In this document: positions 1 through 5,536 of the stretch, in pieces
How positions within the stretch are numbered: position 1 is the stretch's first letter
Layout of the letters: each line of letters starts with the position of its first letter
Assembly: GCA_028703745.1 (NCBI GenBank)
Contig: JAQVME010000107.1
Location: 1-5,536 of the forward strand
Origin: Clostridia bacterium
Lineage (GTDB): Bacteria; Bacillota; Clostridia; Christensenellales; DTU072
Direction of reading: 5' to 3'
Length of the DNA: 5,536 nucleotides
Notes under the pieces: generated by a model
What the model was told of the DNA's origin: nothing
Seen by the model: the letters and a program-made list of their open reading frames with translations, nothing else
Databases searched by the model: none
Position numbers and translations under genes: made by a program

Positions 1-337
1 CGATATAATACGCCTTGACATCGTCCCGTTCTACCTTTGTGTCAATAAGACGGTTTTGGACTATTATGATGCCGCCCTTTCGCACCTTGCCCTCGAACTT
101 GTTCAGTGAGGGCTTGTTCATGGCAATCAAACAATCGGGAGCTGCGATAATAGGGCTGGCTACGGGTTTGTCGCTGACTACGACGCTGCAGTTCGACGTG
201 CCGCCCCGCATTTCCGGACCGTACGACGGCAACCACGTGACTTCTTTGTTGTCATGTATGGCAGAATAAGCTATGAACTGTCCGAGGCTGAGTACGCCTT
301 GTCCGCCGAAGCCTGCTATGATGATTTTTTCTTCCAT
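1..337 (-). CDS. 2-oxoacid:ferredoxin oxidoreductase, gamma subunit (3' end cut by window edge)
   Basis: This is the gamma subunit of a 2-oxoacid:ferredoxin oxidoreductase, the small domain that packs on the alpha/beta core and is needed for CoA-dependent cleavage of 2-oxoacids in the cytoplasm. The first 112 codons are in the window, against about 180 in full-length family members, and the frame is open to the edge. Visible hallmarks are the N-terminal glycine-rich strand-loop IIIAGFGGQGV (residues 5-15) and the family signature SYGPEMRGGTSNC (38-50), followed by a Rossmann-like stretch with PIIAAPDCLIAMN (about 62-74). The ATG at 335-337 lies one base after the beta-subunit stop codon. It has a strong AAGGAGGT ribosome binding site (346-353, 8 nt spacing) inside the last codons of the beta gene, so the two are probably translationally coupled. 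Family assignment is firm. The 2-oxoacid substrate is not determined by this subunit. Confidence 0.95.
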   Translation of the reverse strand, partial: MEEKIIIAGFGGQGVLSLGQFIAYSAIHDNKEVTWLPSYGPEMRGGTSNCSVVVSDKPVASPIIAAPDCLIAMNKPSLNKFEGKVRKGGIIIVQNRLIDTKVERDDVKAYYI

Positions 338-338
338 G

Positions 339-1076
339 TTATTTTACCTCCTTGAACACGCCCAGAGGAAAAATCTGCTGCATTTCGTTCTTGGTATAAT
401 CCAGAGCCTGTTCGGGCGTCATCTTCCAGTTCGTCGGACACGAGGAAAGCATCTCAATCAAGGTGAAGCCCTTGCCCTCTTTCTGGCAATTAAAGGCTTT
501 TTGGAGCGCCTTCTTCGCCTTTCTGATACTTGGTACGTCGGCAAGCGACACCCTTTCGATGTACGCCGGTCCGTCAAGCGTTGCGAGCATTTCGCAAACT
601 CTTATGGGGTTGCCGTTCTGCGCGGCGCATCTGCCGCCCGGACAAGTCGTTGACGTCTGACCGATAAGCGTCGTGGGCGCCATCTGTCCGCCCGTCATGC
701 CGTATATGGCGTTGTTTATGAATACTACTGTTATATTGTCGCCGCGCGATGCGCTATGCACAATCTCCGCCATGCCGATAGAGGCAAGGTCGCCGTCGCC
801 CTGATAAGCAAAAACTATGTTTTGGGGCGCTACTCTCTTTATGGCTGAAGCCACTGCCGGCGCTCTGCCGTGTGACGCCTGTTGCATATCACAGTTGAAA
901 TAATTGTAGGCAAAAACCGCGCAACCCACCGGCGCCACTCCCACCACGTTGTTTTGGCAGCCCATTTCGTCGAGCACCTCGGCAACAAGCCTATGAGCTA
1001 TACCGTGGGTACAGCCGGGGCAATAATGGAAGGGCACCTCCGTTAGCATATCTGTTTTTTTGAATACTGTCGCCAT
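339..1076 (-). CDS. 2-oxoacid:ferredoxin oxidoreductase, beta (thiamine diphosphate-binding) subunit
   Basis: This 245-residue protein carries the thiamine diphosphate (TPP) site and the [4Fe-4S] cluster that takes electrons from the decarboxylated intermediate. The TPP/Mg motif is GDGD (93-96) followed by NN (121-122) and YGMTGGQ (125-131). HGRA at 69-72 also fits the family. Cluster ligands expected from related enzymes are C19 and C22 (in CPGC), C52 and C213 (in SSCPTNW). The protein is complete and of usual length for the four-subunit enzymes, in which beta is a separate chain. Residues 145-150 read CPGGRC, adding two cysteines where I recall relatives usually having none. The ATG overlaps the alpha-subunit stop by one base (TAATG), with GAGGTGA just upstream inside alpha. 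The ending PLGVFKEVK is typical of the VOR/KOR-type beta subunits of Clostridia. Branched-chain 2-oxoacid and 2-oxoglutarate enzymes are hard to tell apart here, so I give no symbol. Confidence 0.97.
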   Translation of the reverse strand: MATVFKKTDMLTEVPFHYCPGCTHGIAHRLVAEVLDEMGCQNNVVGVAPVGCAVFAYNYFNCDMQQASHGRAPAVASAIKRVAPQNIVFAYQGDGDLASIGMAEIVHSASRGDNITVVFINNAIYGMTGGQMAPTTLIGQTSTTCPGGRCAAQNGNPIRVCEMLATLDGPAYIERVSLADVPSIRKAKKALQKAFNCQKEGKGFTLIEMLSSCPTNWKMTPEQALDYTKNEMQQIFPLGVFKEVK

Positions 1077-2134
1077 TATTTCACCTCATTCATTACAACG
1101 CTAACAATGTCGTCGGGTGTGACAACGTTGCCGCCGCTTCTGCCGAAGAACTTGACAGGCTTTTTGCCGTTTACGCTCAGCCTGACATCCTCGACCATTT
1201 GTCCCATAGAAAGCTCCACGCAAAGGAACTGCTTAACATTGTCTTGCGATGCCGCTCTTTCATAAGCCGCAGCAGGGAAAGGAAACAGCGTAACGGGTCT
1301 TATGAGACCGGCTTTTATGCCTTTCTCTCTGAGCTGGTTTACGGCGCTCTTTGCGACTCTGCCGACGGTGCCGTAGCCTGTTATGATTATTTCGGCGTCG
1401 CTGACCATATATTCTTCAACCATAACCTCTTTGTCGGCTAGTTCTTTATAACGCGAGAAAAGTCTGTTGTTGACCTCCTCAAGCGCGTCCGGCTGAATGT
1501 ACAGCGAGTTTATTATTCTTCTTGTCGCGCCGTGTCCCTCGCCCGTTGTCGCCCACTCCTTTTTTGGCAGCGATGCAACGTCAACCATCTCGGGAAGTTC
1601 GACAGCTTCCATAATCTGACCCAGCATACCGTCTCCGAGTATCATAACGGGCATTCTGTATTTGTCGGCCTTGTCAAATGCCGTGTACATAATATCCACT
1701 GCCTCTTGAACGCTGGCGGGTCCGTACACAAGCATACGGTAGTCACCGTGTCCGCCTCCCTTCACCGATTGGAAATAGTCGCTTTGCGCCGGCTGTATGC
1801 CGCCCAAACCGGGACCGCATCTAACCATGTTTACGATAACACAAGGCAGTTCGGCTCCGCATATGTACGATATGCCCTCCTGCTTGAGGCTAATGCCGGG
1901 ACTGGAACTGCTTGTCATGGCTCTGGCGCCGGCGCCGGCTGCGCCGTAGACCATATTTATGGCGGCTACTTCGGATTCGGCTTGGACAAAAGCGCCTCCC
2001 ACCTCGAACTGCCTCCAGCTCATATATTCAGGAATCTCGTTTTGCGGTGTTATGGGATATCCGAAAAACGCGCGGCAGCCACCTCTTACGGCGGCCTCCG
2101 CTATGGCTTCGTTGCCCTTCATAAGCTTCTTCAT
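1076..2134 (-). CDS. vorB: 2-oxoacid:ferredoxin oxidoreductase, alpha subunit, VorB-type
   Basis: This 352-residue alpha subunit supplies the pyrimidine-binding half of the TPP site and the 2-oxoacid pocket. Visible family marks are GYPITPQNEIPEYM (25-38), the AESE segment (52-55) that holds the conserved glutamate near the cofactor, and SSSSPGISLKQEGISY (75-90). A C-terminal transketolase-like domain follows from about 245 to 340, including ITGYGTVGR and GLIRPVTLFPFP. Length and motifs match the family annotated as 3-methyl-2-oxobutanoate (2-ketoisovalerate) dehydrogenase VorB. This would turn branched-chain 2-oxoacids plus CoA into acyl-CoA, CO2 and reduced ferredoxin. 2-Oxoglutarate (KorA) is the main alternative. 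The ATG at 2132-2134 is chosen because GAGGTGG lies 4 nt upstream and the protein then begins MKKLMKGNEAIAEAA as in relatives. A frame-open extension up to 2185 would add 17 basic, unconserved residues. The start overlaps the ferredoxin stop by 4 nt (ATGA). Confidence 0.95.
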   Translation of the reverse strand: MKKLMKGNEAIAEAAVRGGCRAFFGYPITPQNEIPEYMSWRQFEVGGAFVQAESEVAAINMVYGAAGAGARAMTSSSSPGISLKQEGISYICGAELPCVIVNMVRCGPGLGGIQPAQSDYFQSVKGGGHGDYRMLVYGPASVQEAVDIMYTAFDKADKYRMPVMILGDGMLGQIMEAVELPEMVDVASLPKKEWATTGEGHGATRRIINSLYIQPDALEEVNNRLFSRYKELADKEVMVEEYMVSDAEIIITGYGTVGRVAKSAVNQLREKGIKAGLIRPVTLFPFPAAAYERAASQDNVKQFLCVELSMGQMVEDVRLSVNGKKPVKFFGRSGGNVVTPDDIVSVVMNEVK

Positions 2135-2334
2135 CTTTCCACCTCTATGACGCAATCGGGGCACATAACGGCGCACGACGCGCAACCGGTACAGCTCTCC
2201 GGCGCAAATATTTCTACGGCGAAATAGCCGCTGTTGTTACTTTCTTTTGAAAGCCGCAAAATCTTTTTCGGGCAGACCCGAACACAAAGTCCGCAGCCCT
2301 TGCAGCTCTCTCTCGATATTTTTATGCTTGCCAA
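2131..2334 (-). CDS. 2x[4Fe-4S] ferredoxin-like delta subunit of the 2-oxoacid oxidoreductase
   Basis: This 67-residue bacterial-type ferredoxin is the delta subunit that passes electrons from the beta-subunit cluster toward soluble ferredoxin. Two cluster-binding motifs are visible: C11-x2-C14-x2-C17-x3-C21-P and C48-x2-C51-x2-C54-x3-C58-P, with a 26-residue linker between them. A ninth cysteine, C61, follows the second motif (MCPDCVIEV), a place where I recall valine being usual. The first codon appears to be TTG (2332-2334), 9 nt after AAAGGAG. The codon before it is ATT, another rare possible start, with 6 nt spacing. No ATG is available before residue 57, so a non-ATG start is required. 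The gene is first in the delta-alpha-beta-gamma operon and overlaps vorB by 4 nt. The order and fit to the complex make the role secure. Confidence 0.95.
   Translation of the reverse strand: MASIKISRESCKGCGLCVRVCPKKILRLSKESNNSGYFAVEIFAPESCTGCASCAVMCPDCVIEVER
2139..2145 (-). promoter_or_regulatory. Ribosome binding site deciding the vorB start
   Basis: GAGGTGG lies 4 nt before the ATG at 2132-2134, inside the last Glu-Val-Glu codons of the ferredoxin gene. No comparable site precedes the longer open frame that begins at 2185, so this site supports the shorter 352-residue protein. Confidence 0.8.
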
Positions 2335-2343
2335 AATGCTTGT

Positions 2344-2350
2344 CTCCTTT
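2344..2350 (-). promoter_or_regulatory. Ribosome binding site for a non-ATG ferredoxin start
   Basis: AAAGGAG on the minus strand lies 9 nt before TTG (2332-2334) and 6 nt before an in-frame ATT (2335-2337). It fixes the ferredoxin start to one of these two codons. TTG is the more usual of the pair in Bacillota. Confidence 0.8.
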
Positions 2351-2376
2351 GTAAATTTTTGTTTTAATTATATAAA

Positions 2377-2405
2377 ATAATACTATTTCGCCTTAAAAAA
2401 GTAAA
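2377..2405 (-). promoter_or_regulatory. Probable sigma-A-type promoter of the 2-oxoacid oxidoreductase operon
   Basis: On the minus strand, TTTACT (2400-2405, four of six matches to TTGACA) is followed after exactly 17 nt by TATTAT (2377-2382, five of six to TATAAT). Transcription would start near 2370, leaving a leader of about 36 nt that contains the AAAGGAG site. A perfect TATAAT also lies at 2367-2372, but only a poor -35 (TTAAGG, 18 nt spacing) stands before it, so I prefer the first pair. The placement fits: this is the only intergenic gap before the operon and it is strongly AT-rich. The -35 falls within the hairpin at 2386-2411. Confidence 0.5.
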
Positions 2406-2411
2406 GCGAAA
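2386..2411 (-). terminator. 10-bp hairpin after the ABC permease: weak terminator or operator
   Basis: On the minus strand, TTTCGCTTTA and TAAGGCGAAA pair over 10 positions (one G-U wobble in RNA) around the 6-nt loop CTTTTT. It starts 17 nt after the permease stop codon, where an intrinsic terminator would be expected. What follows is T-rich but broken (TAGTATTATTTTATAT) instead of a clean T-run, so termination may be weak. In the DNA the same arms form an inverted repeat around the -35 of the probable oxidoreductase promoter, so a repressor-binding operator is the alternative. I saw no match to a known operator consensus. Confidence 0.4.
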
Positions 2412-2428
2412 CAGCATGCGTACTAGCT

Positions 2429-3325
2429 CTATTTGTTTTTTGCTCTTCTCAACGCAAAAGCCGCAACGATCAAAGCTATCGCCATGGCAAGCGCCAAATA
2501 CAGTATTATTGCGTAGCCGGGAACCGTCCAGTCGCCTATCTTGAGCTGCATACCGAATTCCTTTACCAGCCCGTCTGTAACAGTCTCGGGAATAGAATTA
2601 TTCATATCTGAAATAATAGTTTTCATAAAATGTTTGCGCAAAAGAACGACAGCTCCGGTCGTAGGCACAAAGCCGAATACGTTGCCGACAGCTTTGGGGA
2701 AAATATTGAGCGGCATATACGCGCCCGACGCAAAGCCAATTATGATACCTAAAAGGGAGGATACTACGGAGTAGGCGTTCTCGGATTTTATGAACAGAGC
2801 AACGGTGGTCATTATCATCGTGGACGACAGCGTCGAGAGCAGAATGATGCCGGTTATTGCCAGCAAATCGACAAAAGCCAGCGCCGTCATGCAGTTGATA
2901 AGCAGGTATGCATAAACTATAGCCAGCATTCCCATGCTCATAATGAAAGTCACCATAACAGTACTGACAAAATAGCTGAGAATGATAAGAACCCTATTCG
3001 TTGGCGTAACATAAAAGTCCACTTTGGCGTTTGTCATGTTGTCATGAACAAGCACTCCGATAGAACCATTCGAGATGGTGATAGTGCCTATGCCGATGAC
3101 TCCGGCCACCATCCATCCGTTTGCGAACAGTTTGATAAGCTTGTCGCTGACGGCAAACCCGTTTTGAGTGAAGCTGGACTCGATACCGTTCTGAATGTTG
3201 TTGCCGATAAATAAAATGTTCAGCACAAAAACTATTAAAATAGACATAAATGAGAAAAAGACCGCCGCTCTGTCTCTCAAAAATACCTTTGTATTCCTGC
3301 TTGTTAAAGCTAAAAAACTACTCAT
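2429..3325 (-). CDS. ABC-2 type transporter permease
   Basis: This 298-residue inner-membrane protein forms the transmembrane half of an ABC-2 family exporter. About six hydrophobic helices are visible, near residues 21-40, 70-92, 112-143, 150-175, 186-208 and 270-292. A polar N-terminus (SRNTKVFLRDRAA) precedes helix 1, as is usual for the coupling helix of this family. The family-like segment GFASGAYMPLNIFP (197-210) precedes PTTGAVVLLR (221-230), and an amphipathic soluble loop (about 232-266) stands before the last helix. The protein ends in a positive tail, RRAKNK. The ATG overlaps the ATPase stop region by 8 nt with GGGGTGA just upstream, so the two are co-translated and surely partners. 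Substrate is unknown: relatives export antibiotics, lipids or polysaccharide parts, and nothing adjacent narrows it. Confidence 0.9.
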   Translation of the reverse strand: MSSFLALTSRNTKVFLRDRAAVFFSFMSILIVFVLNILFIGNNIQNGIESSFTQNGFAVSDKLIKLFANGWMVAGVIGIGTITISNGSIGVLVHDNMTNAKVDFYVTPTNRVLIILSYFVSTVMVTFIMSMGMLAIVYAYLLINCMTALAFVDLLAITGIILLSTLSSTMIMTTVALFIKSENAYSVVSSLLGIIIGFASGAYMPLNIFPKAVGNVFGFVPTTGAVVLLRKHFMKTIISDMNNSIPETVTDGLVKEFGMQLKIGDWTVPGYAIILYLALAMAIALIVAAFALRRAKNK

Positions 3326-4229
3326 TATTCACCCCGTCGCCTGTCACCGTAATAAAAACGGTATCCATATTGCCTTTCATCACCTCAAAGCTGTCAAGCC
3401 CTCCGCGTAGCGCGTCTATAATCGGCAACGCCTGAAGGCTGTCCTTGAGTCTGACAGTCACGTAGTCGTTGTTTATTATATATTGGTATTCGCGCTGTTT
3501 CAGATAATCGGTGATTGCCGTCAAATCCTTAGCGTACATATTCAGCGTGTCAAAGGAGTAATTCTGTTTGAGCATATAAGGCGTATCCATAACCGCGATT
3601 TTGCCTTTCTTTATTATGGCGACCTTCGTGGCTATCTCGGTCTCTTCCATATAGTGCGTGGAAAAGAAAATCGTCATACCTGTCTGCGCCTGAATGTTTT
3701 TTATGGTGTCCCATACCGTTCTGCGTGTGGCAGGGTCAAGTCCCGTAGTCGGCTCATCAAGAAACAGCAGTTTCGGCGTATGTAGTATAGCTCTAGCGAT
3801 ATCCGCCCGCCTTTTCTGTCCGCCTGAAAGTTTGCCGTAGCGCCTTTTTATGTATGACGACATATTTAGTTTGTCGCTTACAGTGTTTATGCGTTCTTTG
3901 ATTTCCTTTGCCGAATAACCGTACAGCATACCTCTCGCCTCTAGATTCTCGTACACGGTCAACCTGTCATCAAGGTATGAGCCTTGAAAAACCACGCCTA
4001 TGCTTTTGCGGATATCGGGATCCTGCTTGTCAAGGTCGAAGCCGTTTATTTTCACCTCGCCCTTGTCTTTTTTTAATATGGTACACAAAATATTTATGGT
4101 CGTGCTTTTACCGGCCCCATTCTCGCCTAGAAAGGCAAAAATTTCGCCATCCTCCACCGAAAACGAAATGTCGTCTACGGCAAGCACTTTGTTGTCATAG
4201 GTTTTTGACAGGTTTTTTACTTCAATCAT
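3318..4229 (-). CDS. ABC transporter ATP-binding protein (DrrA/CcmA-like exporter ATPase)
   Basis: This 303-residue cytoplasmic ATPase powers the adjoining permease. All nucleotide-binding motifs are intact: Walker A GENGAGKST (35-43), Q-loop Q82, signature LSGGQ (134-138), Walker B LLFLDEP (154-160) with catalytic E159, D-loop GLDP (163-166) and switch histidine H192. About 85 C-terminal residues follow the nucleotide-binding domain, a regulatory-type extension common in drug-exporter ATPases of the DrrA class and of unknown function here. The ATG at 4227-4229 is chosen because the protein then starts MIEVKNLSKTY like its relatives, with GAGG 4 nt upstream. The frame is open up to a TTG at 4262, but that has no ribosome binding site and would add an unconserved 11 residues. 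The gene starts 42 nt after the V-ATPase subunit D stop with no clear promoter or terminator between them, so read-through from the ATPase operon is plausible. Confidence 0.93.
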   Translation of the reverse strand: MIEVKNLSKTYDNKVLAVDDISFSVEDGEIFAFLGENGAGKSTTINILCTILKKDKGEVKINGFDLDKQDPDIRKSIGVVFQGSYLDDRLTVYENLEARGMLYGYSAKEIKERINTVSDKLNMSSYIKRRYGKLSGGQKRRADIARAILHTPKLLFLDEPTTGLDPATRRTVWDTIKNIQAQTGMTIFFSTHYMEETEIATKVAIIKKGKIAVMDTPYMLKQNYSFDTLNMYAKDLTAITDYLKQREYQYIINNDYVTVRLKDSLQALPIIDALRGGLDSFEVMKGNMDTVFITVTGDGVNNE

Positions 4230-4232
4230 ATG

Positions 4233-4237
4233 TCCTC
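4233..4237 (-). promoter_or_regulatory. Ribosome binding site deciding the ABC ATPase start
   Basis: GAGGA on the minus strand lies just before the ATG at 4227-4229 (the GAGG core is 4 nt away, slightly close). The alternative TTG at 4260-4262 has nothing similar before it, which favours the shorter protein. Confidence 0.6.
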
Positions 4238-4271
4238 GAAGAAAATGATTTGCGCAAGTCAAACCGTTGGT

Positions 4272-4904
4272 TCAGCCTCTCGCCTCAATCATGGATTTTA
4301 CCTTCATCAGCCTTATGGTGTTGGCTCTTTCGTTTTCGTCAAGCTTCATAGTTATATATTTTATGGTCTCTTGAAGCTGCGGTATCATAACGTATTCCAG
4401 CGCGTTGACACGCCTTCTGTTCTTTTCGATTTCGTCGGCAAGCATATTGCAGGTCTTTTCGACCTCCGCGAGCTTGAGCATCTTCACCAGTAGTACAGAA
4501 AGTCCGGAAATGGAGGAGTCAAGCTCCGACGTCACCGAGGCGAAAGAATAGGGATATAACTCCTTCCTCGCGCTTTCTTTGATACTCAGCACGGGCACGG
4601 AAACGCTCATGACATTCTTTACATCCGTTTCCAGCTCCACCTTGTAGCCGGGCATAGCTACGGCTTCCTCTATCACTTGCGACGAGGTGACAGCCGATGC
4701 CAGCAAGAAGCAACGCAAAGACAGGCTTATCTCGTTCTCCACCTCCTCACGAAGCCGCTTATTTTCCTTTATATAGAGCATAAACTGCCTTATGGTCTCA
4801 TCGGATTTATCTTTGAGTAATTTGTGCCCGCGGACGGCGGTCTTGAGGCGGTTCTTCAGCCGCCGCAGTTCCATACGCGTAGGGTTAACGTTAAGTCTTG
4901 CCAT
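4272..4904 (-). CDS. atpD: V/A-type ATP synthase subunit D (central stalk)
   Basis: This 210-residue protein is the rotor shaft subunit D (also NtpD), the functional counterpart of F-type gamma, which turns inside the A3B3 hexamer and transmits rotation to the membrane ring. The start MARLNVNPTRMELRRLKNRL is the conserved N-terminal helix of the family. Long charged, heptad-rich helices at both ends (about 1-75 and 125-210) form the expected antiparallel coiled coil. The middle (about 85-110, with NVMSVSVPVLSI) matches the globular head region. Length is typical and the gene is complete. It begins 2 nt after the subunit B stop, with GAGGA at 6 nt spacing inside the last B codons. B followed by D is the conserved order in clostridial and enterococcal operons, where D lies at or near the operon end. 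The symbol follows V-type naming and should not be confused with F-type atpD (beta). Confidence 0.96.
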   Translation of the reverse strand: MARLNVNPTRMELRRLKNRLKTAVRGHKLLKDKSDETIRQFMLYIKENKRLREEVENEISLSLRCFLLASAVTSSQVIEEAVAMPGYKVELETDVKNVMSVSVPVLSIKESARKELYPYSFASVTSELDSSISGLSVLLVKMLKLAEVEKTCNMLADEIEKNRRRVNALEYVMIPQLQETIKYITMKLDENERANTIRLMKVKSMIEARG

Positions 4905-4906
4905 GG

Positions 4907-5536
4907 TTATTCCTCGCCGCCGTTTTGCTTGTCAAAAAACTCTTCGAGGAACGACTGCCTTATTCTCTTGAGTTCGGCGCGCGGCAATATTCGCAACAAA
5001 TCCCAGCCCAGGTCGAGCGTCTCATTAATAGTGCGGTCTGTAGTGAAGCCCTGAGATACATATTGCTTCTCAAATTCCTCAGCAAACTTTGCGAATTTCA
5101 AATCCACTTCCGTAAGCGCCGCCTCGCCGAGGATTGCCGAAAGCTCCTTGGCTTCCTTGCCTCTTGCATACGCCGAAAACAGCTGGTTCATCGTATCAGC
5201 ATGGTCCTTTCTGGTCTTGCCGGCGCCTATACCCTTGTCCTTCAAGCGCGAAAGCGAGGGCAAAACGTCGATAGGCGGCATTACGCCTTTTTTGTAAAGC
5301 TCTCTCGAAAGGATAAGCTGCCCTTCGGTGATATATCCCGTAAGGTCGGGAATGGGATGCGTTTTGTCATCCTCCGGCATAGTCAAGATGGGTATCTGCG
5401 TTATGCTGCCCTCCTTGCCTTTTATTCTGCCGGCTCTTTCATAAAGCGTGGCAAGGTCTGTATATAGGTAGCCGGGATAACCTCTTCTGCCGGGCACCTC
5501 CTTTCTCGCCGCCGATACTTCGCGCAGAGCCTCTGC
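4907..5536 (-). CDS. atpB: V/A-type ATP synthase subunit B, C-terminal part (5' end outside window)
   Basis: These are the last 209 residues of the non-catalytic B subunit (NtpB), about 460 residues when complete. B alternates with catalytic A in the hexameric head. The frame is open to the window edge, beginning AEALREVSAARKEV and continuing PGRRGYPGYLYTDLATLYE. Further hallmarks are SITQIPILTMPEDDKTHPIP and, in PPIDVLPSLSRL, the arginine that in related enzymes reaches into the catalytic interface. The C-terminal helical domain ends FFDKQNGGEE. The codon at 5495-5497 is GTG for valine inside the conserved ARKEVPGRRGYPGY segment and is not a start. The gene sits 2 nt before subunit D and shares its transcript. 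Whether the enzyme moves H+ or Na+ cannot be read from B or D, because ion choice lies in the membrane subunits outside the window. Confidence 0.96.
   Translation of the reverse strand, partial: AEALREVSAARKEVPGRRGYPGYLYTDLATLYERAGRIKGKEGSITQIPILTMPEDDKTHPIPDLTGYITEGQLILSRELYKKGVMPPIDVLPSLSRLKDKGIGAGKTRKDHADTMNQLFSAYARGKEAKELSAILGEAALTEVDLKFAKFAEEFEKQYVSQGFTTDRTINETLDLGWDLLRILPRAELKRIRQSFLEEFFDKQNGGEE

Noticed and set aside
273..653. 126-codon plus-strand open frame opposite the beta and gamma subunits
   Set aside because: It lies antisense to conserved coding sequence on both sides of a gene junction and shows no recognisable protein features.
2135..2185. Longer vorB start adding 17 residues
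   Set aside because: The added residues are encoded within the ferredoxin gene, have no ribosome binding site, and do not resemble the family N-terminus, while the ATG at 2132-2134 has both.
1532..2227. 231-codon open frame on the plus strand, opposite vorB and the ferredoxin gene
   Set aside because: It is fully antisense to two well-conserved genes, its translation has no recognisable domain, and long antisense frames are common opposite genes of this codon use.
2400..2416. Possible catabolite-repression (CcpA cre) site near the GTAAAGCGAAAC segment
   Set aside because: The central CG and flanking bases do not line up with the cre consensus in any register on either strand.
2414..2419. 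GCATGC palindrome just after the permease stop
   Set aside because: Six bases is within chance expectation and nothing around it extends the symmetry.
4250..4257. TTGCGCAA palindrome between subunit D and the ABC ATPase
   Set aside because: Only 8 bp, without extended arms or a following T-run, so it does not make a credible terminator or operator by itself.
3908..4351. 147-codon plus-strand open frame opposite the ABC ATPase and the end of subunit D
   Set aside because: It spans two real genes and their junction in antisense and has no domain-like translation.
4898..5467. 189-codon plus-strand open frame opposite V-ATPase subunit B
   Set aside because: The minus strand here encodes unmistakable subunit B sequence; the plus frame is its shadow.

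Overview
This is an ordinary metabolic and bioenergetic stretch from a strict anaerobe, most likely a bacterium of the Clostridia (Bacillota) with roughly mid-range GC. The basis is a V/A-type ATPase combined with a four-subunit 2-oxoacid:ferredoxin oxidoreductase, strong AAGGAGG-like ribosome binding sites, and protein sequences of clostridial type. Genus or species cannot be named from the sequence alone. Every gene lies on the minus strand, so transcription runs from high to low coordinates, and the genes are tightly packed. The only intergenic space of note is 94 bp (2335-2428).

Reading in the direction of transcription: (1) 5536-4272 is the end of a V/A-type ATPase operon, with the C-terminal 209 residues of the non-catalytic B subunit (cut by the window edge) followed 2 nt later by the complete central-stalk subunit D. 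(2) 4229-2429 is a two-gene ABC-2 type exporter, an ATPase and a six-helix permease overlapping by 8 nt. It starts only 42 nt after the subunit D gene with no visible terminator between them. (3) 2428-2335 holds a 10-bp hairpin and a probable promoter that overlap each other. (4) 2334-1 is a 2-oxoacid:ferredoxin oxidoreductase operon of the VOR/KOR type in the order delta (2x[4Fe-4S] ferredoxin), alpha (VorB-like), beta (thiamine diphosphate subunit), gamma (cut by the window edge). Its junctions are 4-nt overlap, 1-nt overlap and 1-nt gap, which points to translational coupling and equimolar synthesis.

Functionally, the oxidoreductase oxidises a 2-oxoacid (branched-chain 2-oxoacid or 2-oxoglutarate; sequence alone does not settle which) with CoA to an acyl-CoA, CO2 and reduced ferredoxin, or runs in reverse. 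The V/A-ATPase couples ATP to an H+ or Na+ gradient. The exporter's substrate is unknown and it has no obvious functional tie to either neighbour. I found no mobile elements, CRISPR arrays, RNA genes, broken genes or candidate new system. The most interesting points are the overlapping hairpin and promoter before the oxidoreductase operon, the non-ATG start of its ferredoxin gene, and some extra cysteines in two of its subunits.
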